Source of the DNA: Eupeodes corollae
Taxonomy: Eukaryota > Arthropoda > Insecta > Diptera > Syrphidae
DNA: 64,000 nucleotides
Assembly (NCBI RefSeq): GCF_945859685.1
Contig: NC_079147.1
Location: 189,145,174 to 189,209,173 of the forward strand
Direction: 5' to 3'
This document shows positions 36,402-49,361 of the stretch, piece after piece. The position numbers and the translations under genes were made by a program. The stretch's first letter is position 1. Each line of letters starts with the position of its first letter. Below the pieces are notes generated by a model. It had not been told where the DNA came from. It made no database searches and was given only the letters and a program-made list of their open reading frames with translations.

Positions 36402-37812
36402 CAGTGGCTGACAAAAGTCTATGTACGACAACTATTTCCCCACCAAAAGGAGTTGGAAACCAATGTAAGCAAATGTATTGATACAGATTTGTTTAAAATG
36501 TTGTTTTTTTGTAATAAAATTACACACAAAAAAAATAAGTGAATTCATTATAAACTTAAAATGTTATTTACAAAAACTTATTAACAAAAGTCTACGCCAA
36601 TATGTAAACTAACACAAAAATGGTTTTCAAGTCTTAAATTTTTGAATAAATCAATATTTTGTTGGGCCACCACGAGCATCTATAACTGCCAGTAGTCGTC
36701 TGGGCATCGAAGAAACTAAATTTTCTATCTAAGTGGATGTAATATTTTGCCATTCTGCCTGGAGCTTCTTCTTAAGCATTGGAGCACTGCTAATATAATG
36801 TTTTCGGACTTTTCGCTGTAGAATCTCCCAAACGTGCTCAATAACATTCAAGTCCGGTTATCTTGTTGAAAGATCCAACTCTGTGCAAGACTTAAAGCAT
36901 CAACTGATGGCTTCAAATTTTGTTCTAAAATGGATTTGTACTGAAAGTGATCCATGTTACCCTCAATAAACACTAATTTTCCTACTCCAGACGCAGCGAC
37001 AGCACCCCAAACAATGACGTTGCCTACACCATGCTTAACTGAGAGACTTAGTTCTTCGTATCCATGGCTGTGTTTTGTTTGCGCCACACTTATTCTGTCC
37101 CATCACTTTCAAATATGTTTTACTTCGATTCATCAGTGAAGAAAACTCACTTCCAGAAGTCCATGTCCTTTTCAATATGCCTTTAGGCGAATTCCAATCA
37201 AAGTTTTCGATTTTTATCGCTTATAAAGGTTTTTTTTCTAAAAGTTCTGCTGTGGTTACCGTTTTTATTCAAGGTTCTTTGAATAGTGCGAGGATGCAAA
37301 AAAATGACCGATCTTGTCGCGAGGTCTTGGGCCAATGTTGTGGCATTAACTTTTGGATTTTTCTTTACTTTTATTAAGATGAAGCTTATTTCTCTTCGAT
37401 TGAGCTTTTTCGGGCGCCCATTAAGCGGCTTGTTTTTCAACTGTACCAGTATTATTAAAGTTACTAAATATGGTTTGAACTGTAGACTTAATAAAATTTA
37501 ATAGCTTTGCTACATCACCAAAAGCTTTTTTCTACGTTTCTATGTTTTACCAAATTTCGGACATTAATTAAAATTTCTTTGCGAGAAGCCATTAATGCTT
37601 TGGTAAAATAAAAAAAAAAAAACAACAAAAAAGTGCTTCATTTTTGTCATTGTTTAACATTTGTTTTTTGTTACAATATTTTAAAGTAAAAAATCTAAGT
37701 TTATTTTATTTTGATGTAGGAATAACAAAAATAGATTTAAAAACAAACCGTTTTTAAAACTTTTGTTTTTATAAAAACGCAAAAAAAGTGGTTAGACTTT
37801 TGTCGGCCACTG
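36402..37812 (-). mobile_element. Tc1-like DNA transposon with clean inverted ends
   Basis: The left end is CAGTGGCTGACAAAAGTCTA and the right end, reverse-complemented, is CAGTGGCCGACAAAAGTCTA: 19 of 20 match. TA flanks both sides (36400-36401 and 37813-37814), the Tc1/mariner target. CAGTGG..ACAAAAGT is a Tc1-type terminus. Its length of 1,411 bases is close to the 1.3-1.7 kb usual for Tc1 elements. The transposase is broken (next entry), so the copy is non-autonomous but might be mobilised in trans. Confidence 0.92.
36651..37592 (-). pseudogene. Tc1-like transposase, frameshifted
   Basis: The minus strand opens MASRKEILINVRNLVKH at 37592, continues after frameshifts with GDVAKLLNFIKSTVQTIF (paired-like helix-turn-helix), LNRREISFILIKVKKNP, HSHGYEELSLSVKHGVGNVI, VWGAVAASGVGKLVFIEGN, SWIFQQDN (second catalytic aspartate in QQDN), and PDLNVIEHVWEILQRKVRK, the block before and around the last catalytic acidic residue (DLNxIExxW, DD34E type). 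It ends MPRRLLAVIDARGGPTKY plus stop at 36651. The QQDNAPxHxA box is truncated to QQDNRT, and one stop lies in the C-terminal part. About 314 codons compares with about 340 in intact relatives. Confidence 0.9.
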
Positions 37813-40800
37813 TATGTATTACTGTTAGAAGCTTGATTGCCTGGTTCTGGTGTTACATAAAATTGAATTGAGAATCCTTATAATTAGATGTTTGTTACTT
37901 GGGGATTAATTTCAAGCACTCTTTCAAAAAATTATGGATTGATTTGAAAATTGGAAAAACGCAATCTTAAATTAGTTTTTCTAAGTCAAATGTATTTATT
38001 GTATTGATGCCTAAGTTTGTGAAGTTTAAATTTTTGTTGTCCTTCTTCAACAACTTTTAAGTGAAGAGAAATGTTTCCCAGTAAAATACCGCCATGGCAA
38101 CAGTTGCAAAAACACATCATTTTCATGAAATTTTCAAGGACCAGTTCGTTCATTTACGGTTTTATGTCCTAATATAACTTCACGTATTCAATATTAAAGG
38201 TGTTAAATTTAAGTTAAAGCATAGACATAGACCCTGTCTCTCACGAAGATCCACAGAAAGAAGTATTAAGGTGTTAAACCTCAATACTCGGTTGGCCGAT
38301 GGGATTACCTTTTTGAGAAAAAATAAAAATACGATAAGTGCCTTGTTGAAAAGAGTATCGTTACTCAGAATGTAGACAAGTTATTTTTAATTGTCAAATG
38401 TGAAAACATGAAAGCTTCAAGATTGACAGCTGTGCAAATAAGGGCATATTCAAAACGAAACAAAAAACCGAAACGAAAAGTCTGGACAAAATTTAGAGTG
38501 GTTTTAAAGTTAGAAAAGAAAATAATCAGCACTTCCTGCGCGTTATTTACTCTTGTTTTGCTTTTTTTTCAAAAGTATTGGTAGGGAATTAATTTTTCAT
38601 TTTAAACTGTAGTAAGGTTATCTTCTACGCAGGATGGTTGCCTGTTGTGCAAAATATCAATTACACTTATCAAAAAAAATGAATCGTATTTCTAACCTAG
38701 CAATACTTTTACCAAGGATTCTATTGTCCTGAAATGGAATCTTACCTTATTATTCCTCTACTAGGTCACGTTTTTGAAAATACTTCCTTTAATGTAAAAA
38801 AAACATAATAGGAAGTTTTAAAGCTTAGATTTGTACAGAACATAGTTCTTAGCAATAAATTGGTACGAATAATGATTTTGAACATTACAATTTTATATCC
38901 TTGCAACATCAGTTTAAATCATTTTGGTATCTTAGTTAGCTTTCGAAAGTTTTTACAGGTTATGATTATGATAAAGGTCTTTGAATTAGACTCTATATAA
39001 ACCTTTAAAAATATTAATTGTAATGTTCATGGTTTTATAGTTTATAGTAGATTTTTGGTACTGATTCCGAATTCGAACTCCGATTTTAGCTATATGCTCT
39101 AATTTAAAAAATACACTTTTTCAATAAAATTTGAATACGTTTCTCAAAGTTTCAAGATCAAAAACTTTTCCGTTAAAACTATTTTAACATAAATGATTCA
39201 AAACTCCTTTAAGGATCATGAAGAATTAGTTGAGCCTTACAACTAATGAGAATGTTTTGAACAATAAATAAGATGTTGAACATTTTTAAACGCAATATTG
39301 AAAATAGCGGTTAAAGACTTGGAAAATAATGGCGAATTTTATTGAAAACAAAATTCGTTATGAATTAAAATATAGCTTTTTTTTATTTCAAAAGGTTATA
39401 CCTCAAAAACATGATGAGACAAATTATTTTTGAAGTCGAATTCGGATAAGGCGTTACAGTAAAGTCGTATGTTCATTAAAAATATTTTCACAAAAACATA
39501 CGTTGAGTTCACTTTCATTTTAAATTCGTTCTCAAGTCTAAGAACTAATAACGATATTGACTGACTATTCTGAAATGATTCCTTTTGGTTTTTGGAATTA
39601 TTTCTTAATACACATATTATTTCCATCAGCTTTATTTTGTATTAACGCTATTGCAAAAATAATCAAAAATTCAATTAAACATAACCTTGTTTTAACTCTA
39701 GAATATTCCTTAAAATTCAAGGGGGGATGTCATTTTCAGGAGTGTACTAATTTTTAATTATAGGTTTTCAAATTTAATCGAATAATCAAGATAAAAAACA
39801 AATTATTTTAAAATGAAAAATGTGGGAATTATATTTGGCAAAAGCTCTACATCGCACATTTTTGTATATCACATTATAGACCAGCTGCCAAATTCAATCT
39901 TACTTCATAACTCATCTGTCGACCACAATATTATCGTATTTGTGTGTGTCAGTCTTGTTTCTGAGTTCCAACCATACGTAAATGATCTAGATATTTGCGT
40001 CCTGTAAAGCTTCCGAATGTTGCCTCAAAAACTACGAAGGACAAACAAAAACTACACCAAAATGTCTAAGGGTTGTATAACTATGCTGACTTCTTATCGT
40101 TTATCAAAGATAAGAAATTATATAAAATAACGTGAATTTCTTATTCCCCCATCACATGCAAACCTCCACAAATATACATAAAAAACTCCTTTATCAAATA
40201 AAAATATCCTTAAACTCTTTACTGTTCCAAAAATAAAATAAATCTATCTCTGGGTTGTCTGATATGGTTCCAAATAAAACGCATCCTTGCATAACTGAAA
40301 ATTTTATTTTATATCAACATGCATTTATTTTTAACTTTTCGTTTTTTTTTATTTTTCTTCTTTGCAAAAATTTCAACTCCTCGTTGAAAAGAATTTTCGA
40401 AAATTGTTTGAATGCACGAAATTCAAAATTCAAAAAAAAAAAAATTAAATGCAGACAAAAAGAACAAAAAAAGTCTGAAAATTGCATTTTTCATTTCCGG
40501 ACTATTTCATGTGCAATTCTTATTCACGATGATGCCATGCGATGCGATACGATGTTGGAACTCTAAGGATTGGAAAAGGGTGAGAGAAATTTCACCAACA
40601 CAAAAAAATATATCCTTTTTTGTACCTTAGAGTCTATCTGTCGTGTGTCTGTCTGTTTATGGCTGTATGGGTTTTTATAGTTTGCGAATATTTTTGTGTC
40701 CTTTTTTTGTACTGCTTTGTTGTTCCTAGGATGTTGGGATACGTTCATATAAAGGTGGCTTTATCCTCAATGGCAAACAATTTATTTGGCAAAGTCATGC

Positions 40801-42999
40801 AAAGTATTTTTGCCCTACGGGTGAGTGAACAGGTGTATTTTCCTTTCTGTGTGCATTCTGTGGTTCGTCTACCTGTAGTCTTATAGCTATAGTCCTTTGG
40901 CATAAAGCTATCATTTGTACTTCTATAGTTACATTTGTATCTATGAATATATAGGAAATAGGGAAACACATACATATTTCTTTTTGTTCAGAGACGGCAC
41001 TAAAATTTAGACCAACGAACCCTTTTTGTATATACGAGTATATTTGTATCTCCCTTGTTGTTGCGCCATCCCCAACTAGCTCCAAAAAAACAGGATAATC
41101 AAAAGAAAAAAAGAAGAGACTAAGCTTTAAACTCACAGTCATAGCAAGAGTCCTTTAACAAAACAAAACAAAAAAAGGTATCTTCTGCCTATAAAGCCCT
41201 ATATATTTTATGTCCACACAACAGTTGAAGTGTGAGGTGAATGTTAAAGCGATGCTAAAACGAAGGACCTTTTTGAAATCGAAATAAATCCTAATCCATT
41301 AAAGCCCCCCAAAAAAAAAGGAAATTGTGACAGCGCAACAGGCGCGCTTTTCCACATTCCATTTGACATTCTACCAAAATAGGCAGAAAAGAAAATTCGC
41401 ATACAAACATATGTACAGTACATATCTGCATACCTTTATAAATTATACCAAATTTGTTATTTTCCCAGCCTCTATTGCCTTATTTTTTGTTTGGCTTTTT
41501 TGAGTCTACTTTTATGTCCGAAACTTGATATTTATTTTCAAGTTTGTTGTTGTTTTGCTTTGTTTTTCATTGTTTTGTTTTCTTTTTTCTGGAAATTTCA
41601 TTTAGGCTGAAAAATTTGTCTATGGCAGGTGAAAGAAAATTAATGTTTGCGGATACAGGGTCGGAGATTTAATTCAGTAGCCAAGTTTTGAACAAAAGTT
41701 ATGTTTGTGTTGATTTTCTTGTAAGGAATCTTGTTTACTTTTTCCTTGAATAAGTCACCGCACGTGGATTCTGATATTTAAAAAAAATGAGAAGTAAACA
41801 TTTGTTTCTCAATTAAATAATTCATTTTTAATCAAGTTCAATTAAATTGAATTGAGAGCTTGTTTTGTTAACATAACAAAATGACGTGGACGGCTGGAAT
41901 ATTTCTAAAAGGAATATTTTTGTAGTATTTTATCTTATTTCTTATTTAATTTTATTTTTAAATTAAAGTTTTCATGGGAGTTTTTTTGTATATTTCATAG
42001 TAATTGTAATTTTGTCAATGTTTCGTAAAATCTTACAATTTTCTTAAACTTTCTAAGGCTCACACATTTTTCTTTAAAATAGTAATTTTTTAACTTAATA
42101 GTTGTTCTTAATTCATTAATAAGGGTTTTCGAGCCACTTACTTGTTAAACTTCATATCAATTGTAATTCTTTAAAACTATAAGACAAATTTGGAATTGTT
42201 TTAAGTGTTATACGGTTTTTTTTTCTAAATTTTGCAATAAAGGTATGAATTTTTTGAATTATATGATAAGTTTTGAATTTATAAAAAAATTATAACTCCA
42301 GATTTTTATCAAACACGACATTACGATTGTAGAGAGGTCGTAAAAAGAGGGTACCCCGATAACGTCCGTCTGTCTGTCTGTCCTCAGTCAAAACCATTGG
42401 TCGTTAAAGCTTTGAAATTAAGGTTTTTAGCAAGTTCACGTGAGGGGTTTTTTTTTTCATTTTTTTAAGACTAAAATAGCAGTAGTCCTCATAAAATTTT
42501 GTTGGTAAAAATTCGAAATTTCGTATTTTTATACTTTTCTACAACCAAAAAGAAATGTGTTTGTATTCAGAAAAGTACCTCCAATAGAACCGTATTTTGT
42601 TTTTTTTTTTATTTATTAATCGATTTGAATATTTTTTACTAAAGAAGCTCTTAAACTTTCTTAAAATTAATTGATGATCAAAAATTTCATTGTTTTTTAT
42701 TTATTTTTAAAAACTATTGTTTTTTCTCAAAACTCAAACTTAAAAGCCTTAAAAACGGGTTTTCATTCTTTCAAAGCGTATATTAATAACACTAAATATC
42801 TGAATGAAAAGAACATATACATTAATAAAACAAAATTGAGAAATTGAATACATACAGAATTAATTTAAAAAAATAAAGATTAATTACATAAATGATTTTT
42901 AACATTTTAAAGACAAAATTATTTTATAGGTCATTTTTTTTTTATTTTAAAATATATGTAAGTGATATTTTTAAATAGAGTTTTTGGGTACAGGAACAA
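37813..42999. other. 5.2-kb intron stretch without supported features
   Basis: AT-rich. Frames at 40255-41142 overlap on both strands and have no family signature. AAGGA/TCCTT words are dense at 40.1-41.3 kb. A TCTG repeat is listed separately. Confidence 0.4.
42366..42382. repeat. TCTG tetranucleotide repeat
   Basis: About four tandem copies of GTCT follow GGGTACCCCGATAACGTCC. The lead-in looks like part of a dispersed repeat, but no second copy was found here. Confidence 0.7.
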
Positions 43000-44060
43000 G
43001 TTCGTGCAACTTAGTCGTGCATTTAATTTATATTTAATTTTTAACTTTTTAAAAGAGCCCCAGGGCTCTGTTCTATCTCCAACACTCTTTCTCATTTGTA
43101 TTAATGATCTCTTGTCTGCAACTTATAATCCAATACATTGTTTCGCTGACAGTAGTACTCTTAGCTTTTCATATTCGTTTTCACATTTCACTTCTTCGCA
43201 AGTGCAACTGCAAGGACAAAATATGATAAGCTCATTAAATTCCAAGCTAAAAAGCATTGTACAATGGGGAATAAGAAACTGCATGGAATTTAATGCTTCG
43301 AAAACCCAATGCTGTCTTGTATCGTTAAAGCGAGATAAACCCCCCTTGCCATTATCCATAGCTGGCACTTGCATCGAGGAGATTAAACATTTTGATATTT
43401 TCGGTATGTGTATCACCAACCACCTTTTGTGGAACGATCACTTACGCGATGTCGCCAAAAATGCCGCAAGATGTTTGTGTTTTCTAAGGCGATGCAAGAA
43501 GTTTTTTTCCTCCTCTGATCTGGCTATTATCTACAAGACTTACGTACGTCCAAAGCTTGAGTATAACTCCCATATCTGGCCTGGTGCTCCTGCAACTTAC
43601 TTAAGTCTCTTGGACGGTAATGAACGTAGGGCATTTAGATAGATTGGTAATATTGCCATCATAAGATCATTTACGTCGCTTGAACATCATCGAAATGTTT
43701 CTTGTCTTAGCCTCTTTTACATTTTGATTGTTTATGTTCTACAGAAATATCCAGTTGCATTCCTCCTCTTAAACAGTTCAACCGTAATACTCGCGCTTCT
43801 AGGAATGCCCATCAGTATACCCTCGAACCCAACTTTGATCGTACCGTCAAGTATAGAGATTCGCTCTTTAGCCGTACTCCGCGAATGTGGAATTCCTTAC
43901 CACACTCTGTCTTTCACAGCCATTGCAACATTCAGGAATTCAAAAACCAATGTGCACCGACAACTCTTTCAACCCCTCTCTCCCTTTCCTAGTTCTCACA
44001 CTGTATCGACATAATAAGCTTAGAATTATCCCCTTGAGTGTGCGCTTATTATAAAAAAAA
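43000..44060 (+). pseudogene. non-LTR retrotransposon family N1, longest copy (reverse transcriptase C-terminal part and 3' end)
   Basis: The frame at 42962-43642 reads PQGSVLSPTLFLICINDLLS, then FADSSTLSFS where the FADD catalytic box has lost an aspartate, NASKTQCCLVSLKRDKPPLP, FGMCITNHLLWNDHLRDVAK, NAARCLCFLRRCKKFF and YKTYVRPKLEYNSHIWPGAP. The next frame continues with TSLEHHRNVSCLSLFY and, after a shift, LFSRTPRMWNSLP. The 3' end is AGTGTGCGCTTATTATAAAA with an A run. These are the palm, thumb and C-terminus of a Jockey-like ORF2. It is 5'-truncated and catalytically dead, and it is the reference for the three shorter copies. Confidence 0.9.
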
Positions 44061-47000
44061 AGTTTCAAAATCAATCATCATATTCCCTAACTTTCGAAAA
44101 AAAGAATAATTTCGTGAAATTTGTTCCTAAGTTCCGTAAAATGTAATTTTCTCAAATTTGTGATCCATGAATTTTTCGAAATTTCTTAACTACCGTGTCT
44201 TCCTTGATAGTTATCCAACTTTTTTTAATTGAAGTTTTCTGGCATTTGTATTTTTTTCAAAGTCTTTTAAAATTACATAAAAGAAGCGAATTGTTTTTGT
44301 AAGTTTTTCAAATTTTAAAATTGTAAAAAAGTAAATTATTTTTTATTTGGTAGTTAATTTAATTTCTTAACCAATAAGAGTTTTTCAAAATTTCAACCAA
44401 AATTTGTGTTTTTCTAAGTTTCCAAAAAAAATTGAATTTGTTTGAATTTCATTAAAACGAATTAATTTTTTATTTAATAAATTTTGTATTTTATTCAAAA
44501 TTTCCCACAGTTCCCTAGAAATTTTAAATTTCTTGGAAATGTCATACTAATTGTGAATATTCCTAAATTTTATAAAGTTTACTTATTTATTTCTGCTTCT
44601 AAATTTCCTAAGAATTACAAATTTTATGATAGCTACATTTTCCTTTAGTTTTTTTTTTAAATTGTATTTTTATCTCAAAAATATTAAATGTTCCGTAATG
44701 TCTTTAATACTTTATATTTTTCTAAAGTTGTAGATTAATATTTTAATGTTTTTAATATCAAAGTTAGAGAATTATGGAGTTTTAAAGCTTCTTACACAAA
44801 AAAAAAAAAACAATTAAATAAATGGTGTACCACAGGGTTCTCTTTTGTTTTCTGTACTTGTTAACTATAAACTGAATTATGACCTCAAGTTTCTGTATTT
44901 CATTCAAGGGCGTCAGACTATCTTCTTTTGAATGCTATATCTTGAATATTACAAAATTAATTAAGTTTTACAATAAATGGATGTATTGAACTTTTATTTA
45001 TTACTTTATCTGCTCTAAATCTAAAACAAAATCAATCAATTGATAACCGATCCGATAATCTCTTAATTAAATCAAATATTTAACACCTACTTTTAACATC
45101 ACTCACAAAAATCCTTGATCAAAATGATATTTCTAAAGGTGTATAAAACTACACCTACTATACGATAAGAGCCCAACTACTCGTATATATGTAGGTATTT
45201 GTTTTCAAGAGATTAATTTCTTTCCACCACATGATTAGGTGGTATTTCTACCACCTACCTAGACCTATAAGTCGTTAAAAATCCGATTAGTCTGAAATTA
45301 TGTTCTTGATGATATTTCGTGTTCTCAATCCTCTACTTCTGTGTGTATGTGTTTGTGAGGGTTTGACAAAAAAGGCTACTGCTCTTCCTGAAGTAATTAA
45401 AATGTTTGGCTTTTACGGTTAAAATATTCCGTTCACATCAAAAACCGCCTATATATATATATTTGACTTTCCTCATTTTGGCAAGCAGCTATCTCCATCA
45501 GCGAAACAAGAAAAAAAAACCGATTCGTTAATTCCTCGGATAATTAAGAAATTAGTCACGTAATTTATACCGACACCCAAAAATAGCAAAAACAAACAAA
45601 ACAGCAACAAAAACCTTAATGAACTCAACCTTCTAAAACACACACGGCGTAAACTAAAATATACAAACACCAGGCCACTAACACCTACACACGTATATAA
45701 ACGAAACATAACAAATAGCTTAACTCTTCTGGCTTGCTCTTTCATTTTATTAAGTCCTTTATTCGCTTAATTTCCCTAATCGATTTTCTTTCGTGGGAAA
45801 TTTACCAATGTTGGTGTTTGGGGGGGTAGTTTTTGATGTGGGTGTGGGTTGGGCGGTGTACGCGCGCCATCCTGACACACCATTACCCGATGTTGCTTTT
45901 AGCCCGTTTATACAATTTCTCGCCCACCGTCATTAGTGATGTATTTCTAAATTAAGGGTGCAATATCCTTAGAAACTTTCTCTTTTTCGTTGCTTTATTC
46001 CACACAGCTGTTTTATTTAGAGGGTGTCCTTTAAAAACGTATACAACCTCGTTCGATGGTATAAGGTTAGAAAACTCTTGTTTAGTTCATTGCTCCTTTC
46101 TGTTGAGTAGAAGACATACAGTATATGTGGACATAGAACTAAATCAATTTAGCTTTTTTGCACTCTCAGTCTCAACCCTATTGTTAGAATGTGTGAGTGT
46201 ACGAGTATGATAGAAAACGAACGTCCTGTATGAGACTAGTGTATGTGTGTGCTCTTCTGTGATTATTTTTTCTAATCAAACAATAAACAAACGTTAATAC
46301 ACTAGAGAGTGCCAGGACTCTCATGTCTGTCTGTTTGTGCAGGAGGCATGACTCAGGACACATATAAGCTACTAACATATAAGATTGTTTCAAAGAATAA
46401 ACGACTTGCAGGATATATCTCTTTAATAGAACAAACTCTCTATTTTTGCAAGGAAATCAATATTTGAACAAAACATACAAATCCCACATGTATTTCAAGG
46501 AGTACGACGACGAATACGACGAGTATGCTCCAATAGCTTTCTTCTTACTGAATCTACTAAGCTATAAAGAATATATAAGTCACAGGATATATTATCTAAA
46601 TTATTTACGAAAAAAGAAAGTGAAGGCAATTTTTCTTTTTCTTACCCATTTTAGCTAAGGTTTTGTATGTGGGTTAGTTATACAGACAGCTATAGTGCTC
46701 CTTGGTTGGTAAAAATGGTATTCTTCGCATAACGAAACACGTTTAAGAGTAGATAAAGATGGGATATAAAAAGGAGCATCAGGATATGAACTTATACCTT
46801 ATACCATACTATCGTACATCCAGATGTAAATGTATTTACAAACGTGAGTATATTTTATTGCTTCCTGAGAGACTCATCATCATGCGAGAGAAAGAGAGAT
46901 AGAGGCAGGGAAACAGGATCATTTTGGGTGATGGGGGAGTATAGGTACCTCCTTTTTGTGGCGCGTTGAATATGGTTCTTCAGTTTTTTTTCAGTATATT

Positions 47001-47934
47001 TATTTTCTGTAATAAGATAATACATGTCTTCATGTGTTCTTTTTCTTCTTCTTCACAGTCAGAGTTGGAGTCAGGAAAGGATGCTTTATTTTGTGGAAAA
47101 TGAAATTCAACCTAATGGATATGAAGTATATTAGGAATGTTTGCAGGCAAAATATTTGTTTCTCGGGGTGGTGATGGCAGGATGATTCATTGAATATTTA
47201 TTTATTTTTTCACGTTGATAGAATTTTCGTTTGTATTTCTCCAGAAAAAAGAGGATTTATTGCAGAATACTTCAGCAAGGAGTTTTTGTCTTGTAATAGT
47301 TTAGAATGGCTGAACAGGTAAAATGATAAATTTATTAAGAAGCTTTAATTGAATGTAATTCAGATAAAAACAAAAATTAAAGGTTTTTTTCAAGTCCTTA
47401 AATAGAAAAATGTTCTTAAATTCAATAAGCCATGTTCAAAATTTAAATATAGAAACAATCTTGAAAACTCTCGATTTTATCTGCCAAATTCAAAATCTCT
47501 TAAACAGCCAATGGTGTTTACGGCAGGGTCGGGCGAATTACACCAAGTGGCTATAACTTTGCAGATATCTACAAAAGTTTAGGGGACACTCATGGTCAAT
47601 AGGTTTCATGATTATATTCTTGCGTACTTAATCGTTTAAAAAAGTATTTTTTTGCTAAAGTAGAACGTTTTCTTAACAAATTTTATAAACACTAGACTGA
47701 ATTTTTAAATTAAATTTTATAAAAATTGTTAACTAATAAGGAGTTTCAATTTTAATAAACCAACTTTTGGATAGCTCGTATTTTTTGACATTTAACAAGT
47801 TTAAACTACGCCTTCGCCAAAAATAGGCTAAATGTTGAAATTTTTAAAATTTACTACAAAGATGGTGAAAATAAAAGTCACAGTTCCTTATTCATATATC
47901 AGTATGTTTCCTGACAATGTTATTTTTTGAAAAC
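44061..47934. other. intron, no supported gene
   Basis: AT-rich. A possible reverse transcriptase scrap occurs at 44821 (see rejected). ATATCCTT/AGGATAT words are frequent at 45.9-46.9 kb. An AT repeat lies near 45447. Confidence 0.4.
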
Positions 47935-48165
47935 GTAATGACAGTTGGCCACCAAGATCTTTCCATTTAATATCTTTAAACATTTAGGCCTTTACCAATG
48001 CACCACAATTCATTCAAGACCTAAGAGAATTCTTGAAGTTATTGCGAAAAAGCATCAACAAATGTGCAAATTCGTCTTACAAATTTTATGAAAGGATATG
48101 GTGATACAACTGTAGTCCAGGAAGCATTTGGCTGATATCGTTTCCCAATGTGAATGACTTTTAAC
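47935..48165 (+). pseudogene. probable mariner-like transposase C-terminal scrap
   Basis: The plus strand reads QLATKIFPFNIF (from NWPPRSxxLxPxDF), FIQDLREFLK, EVIAKKHQQMCKFVLQ and, across a shift, a GSIWLISF end like the RGGHLxDIIF terminus. The order is right, but each piece is weak on its own. Confidence 0.5.
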
Positions 48166-48794
48166 AATAAAATAATATAAAAACCTTAAGAAGATTTAGT
48201 TTTTTCTTTATCAAATTGAAAACGCTTATAAAAAACCCCACACTGAGTTCCAACAAAAAAAAAAGTTGCCAATACCCTTATTGATTAATTACAGATGGAA
48301 GACCTATTAGTTTAAGCCCATTAAGATAAGGAGGCAAAGATCCTCCATGTGACCATAGGAGACATTTAAAAGTTTTTGATTATGAGTGAAGAAATAAGAG
48401 GACACAAATAATGCAACTGTATTCAAGGACTTATTTGACAAATGATACATATAGAGTTTTAAGGACACAAGGACCTTGGAATTCTCTGCCACATCTTTTT
48501 ATAAAGCCTAGAGTACTATTTGCTTTTTTGAAGTTTAAATAAAATGATCAGTTAAATTTAATGTTGAGTCCAAAATGATAGCTAAGTTTGAGAAGTTGGA
48601 GAGTTTTTTTCAAGTTCGAAGAGTATTCATAGTCAAGTTCATTAGGTTTCCGTGTAGAACCCAATGTTTTGCACTTGTCAATATTGAACATTAAATGATT
48701 TGCATTGAACCTTTTCCATTGTCCAAAGAGATTATCTTGTAGTAATTCGCAGACGGTTAAAGAATTAACTATTTTAAATATTTTCTCGTCATAA

Positions 48795-48978
48795 AATATA
48801 AATAAATAAATTGGGTGGCGCAACAGTCCGTTGGGAACCAGGACCTAGTGATTTACAACTCAATTCCTCGCAAGAGGCAGTACCCGTGAAAAAGACTTTA
48901 GATGGCACAGGCAGGGATCGAACCCAAGACCTCTGGCATGACAGTCCATCGCACTAACCATCATGCCACGGGTAGTAG
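48795..48978 (-). mobile_element. tRNA-derived SINE, copy 6 (internal deletion)
   Basis: The minus strand has head CCCGTGGCATGATGGTTAGT, box B GGGTTCGATCCC, jumps from GAGGAATTG to AGTTGTAAATCACTAGGTCC, and ends TTGCGCCACCCAATTTATTT. A 13-base direct repeat, TTTCTCGTCATAA, flanks it (48782-48794 and 48979-48991). Confidence 0.92.
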
Positions 48979-49361
48979 TTTCTCGTCATAATCGTTTATT
49001 AATATCATCAATTTTTTTAAAAACAACAAATAACTATGGACCAAGATGGCTACCTTGAGGTACACCAGAATTACCGAACAATCGAATTAGAATGTTGGTT
49101 TTTCTCGAAAGCATCAAAACCATTTGTTGTAAATTCATGTAGATTTCCATGTTAATTATCACAGATAATAGAGGAACAAGGAGAGAACATATGTAACGAG
49201 AAATTTCAAATAGTTTTCGGTTAACAAACAAGTTAGCATTAGGACGATAGTTACAGAAAAGATGCTTGGGATTTTTCTTGTAGGTTGCCTTGAGGAACAT
49301 ATATTTCCATAAAACTGGAAAATAGGATAATTTAAAAGACTGGTTAAATAGAATAAACAAT

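Noticed and set aside
41640..41655. GGCAG|GTGAAAG as recursive splice site
   Set aside because: The upstream pyrimidine tract is interrupted by purines and the donor half is poor.
44810..45070. GVPQGS-like reading (NGVPQGSLLFSVLV) on the + strand, possible reverse transcriptase scrap
   Set aside because: Only one motif is present, no neighbouring palm or linker block follows in any frame, and the rest is AT-rich with stops.
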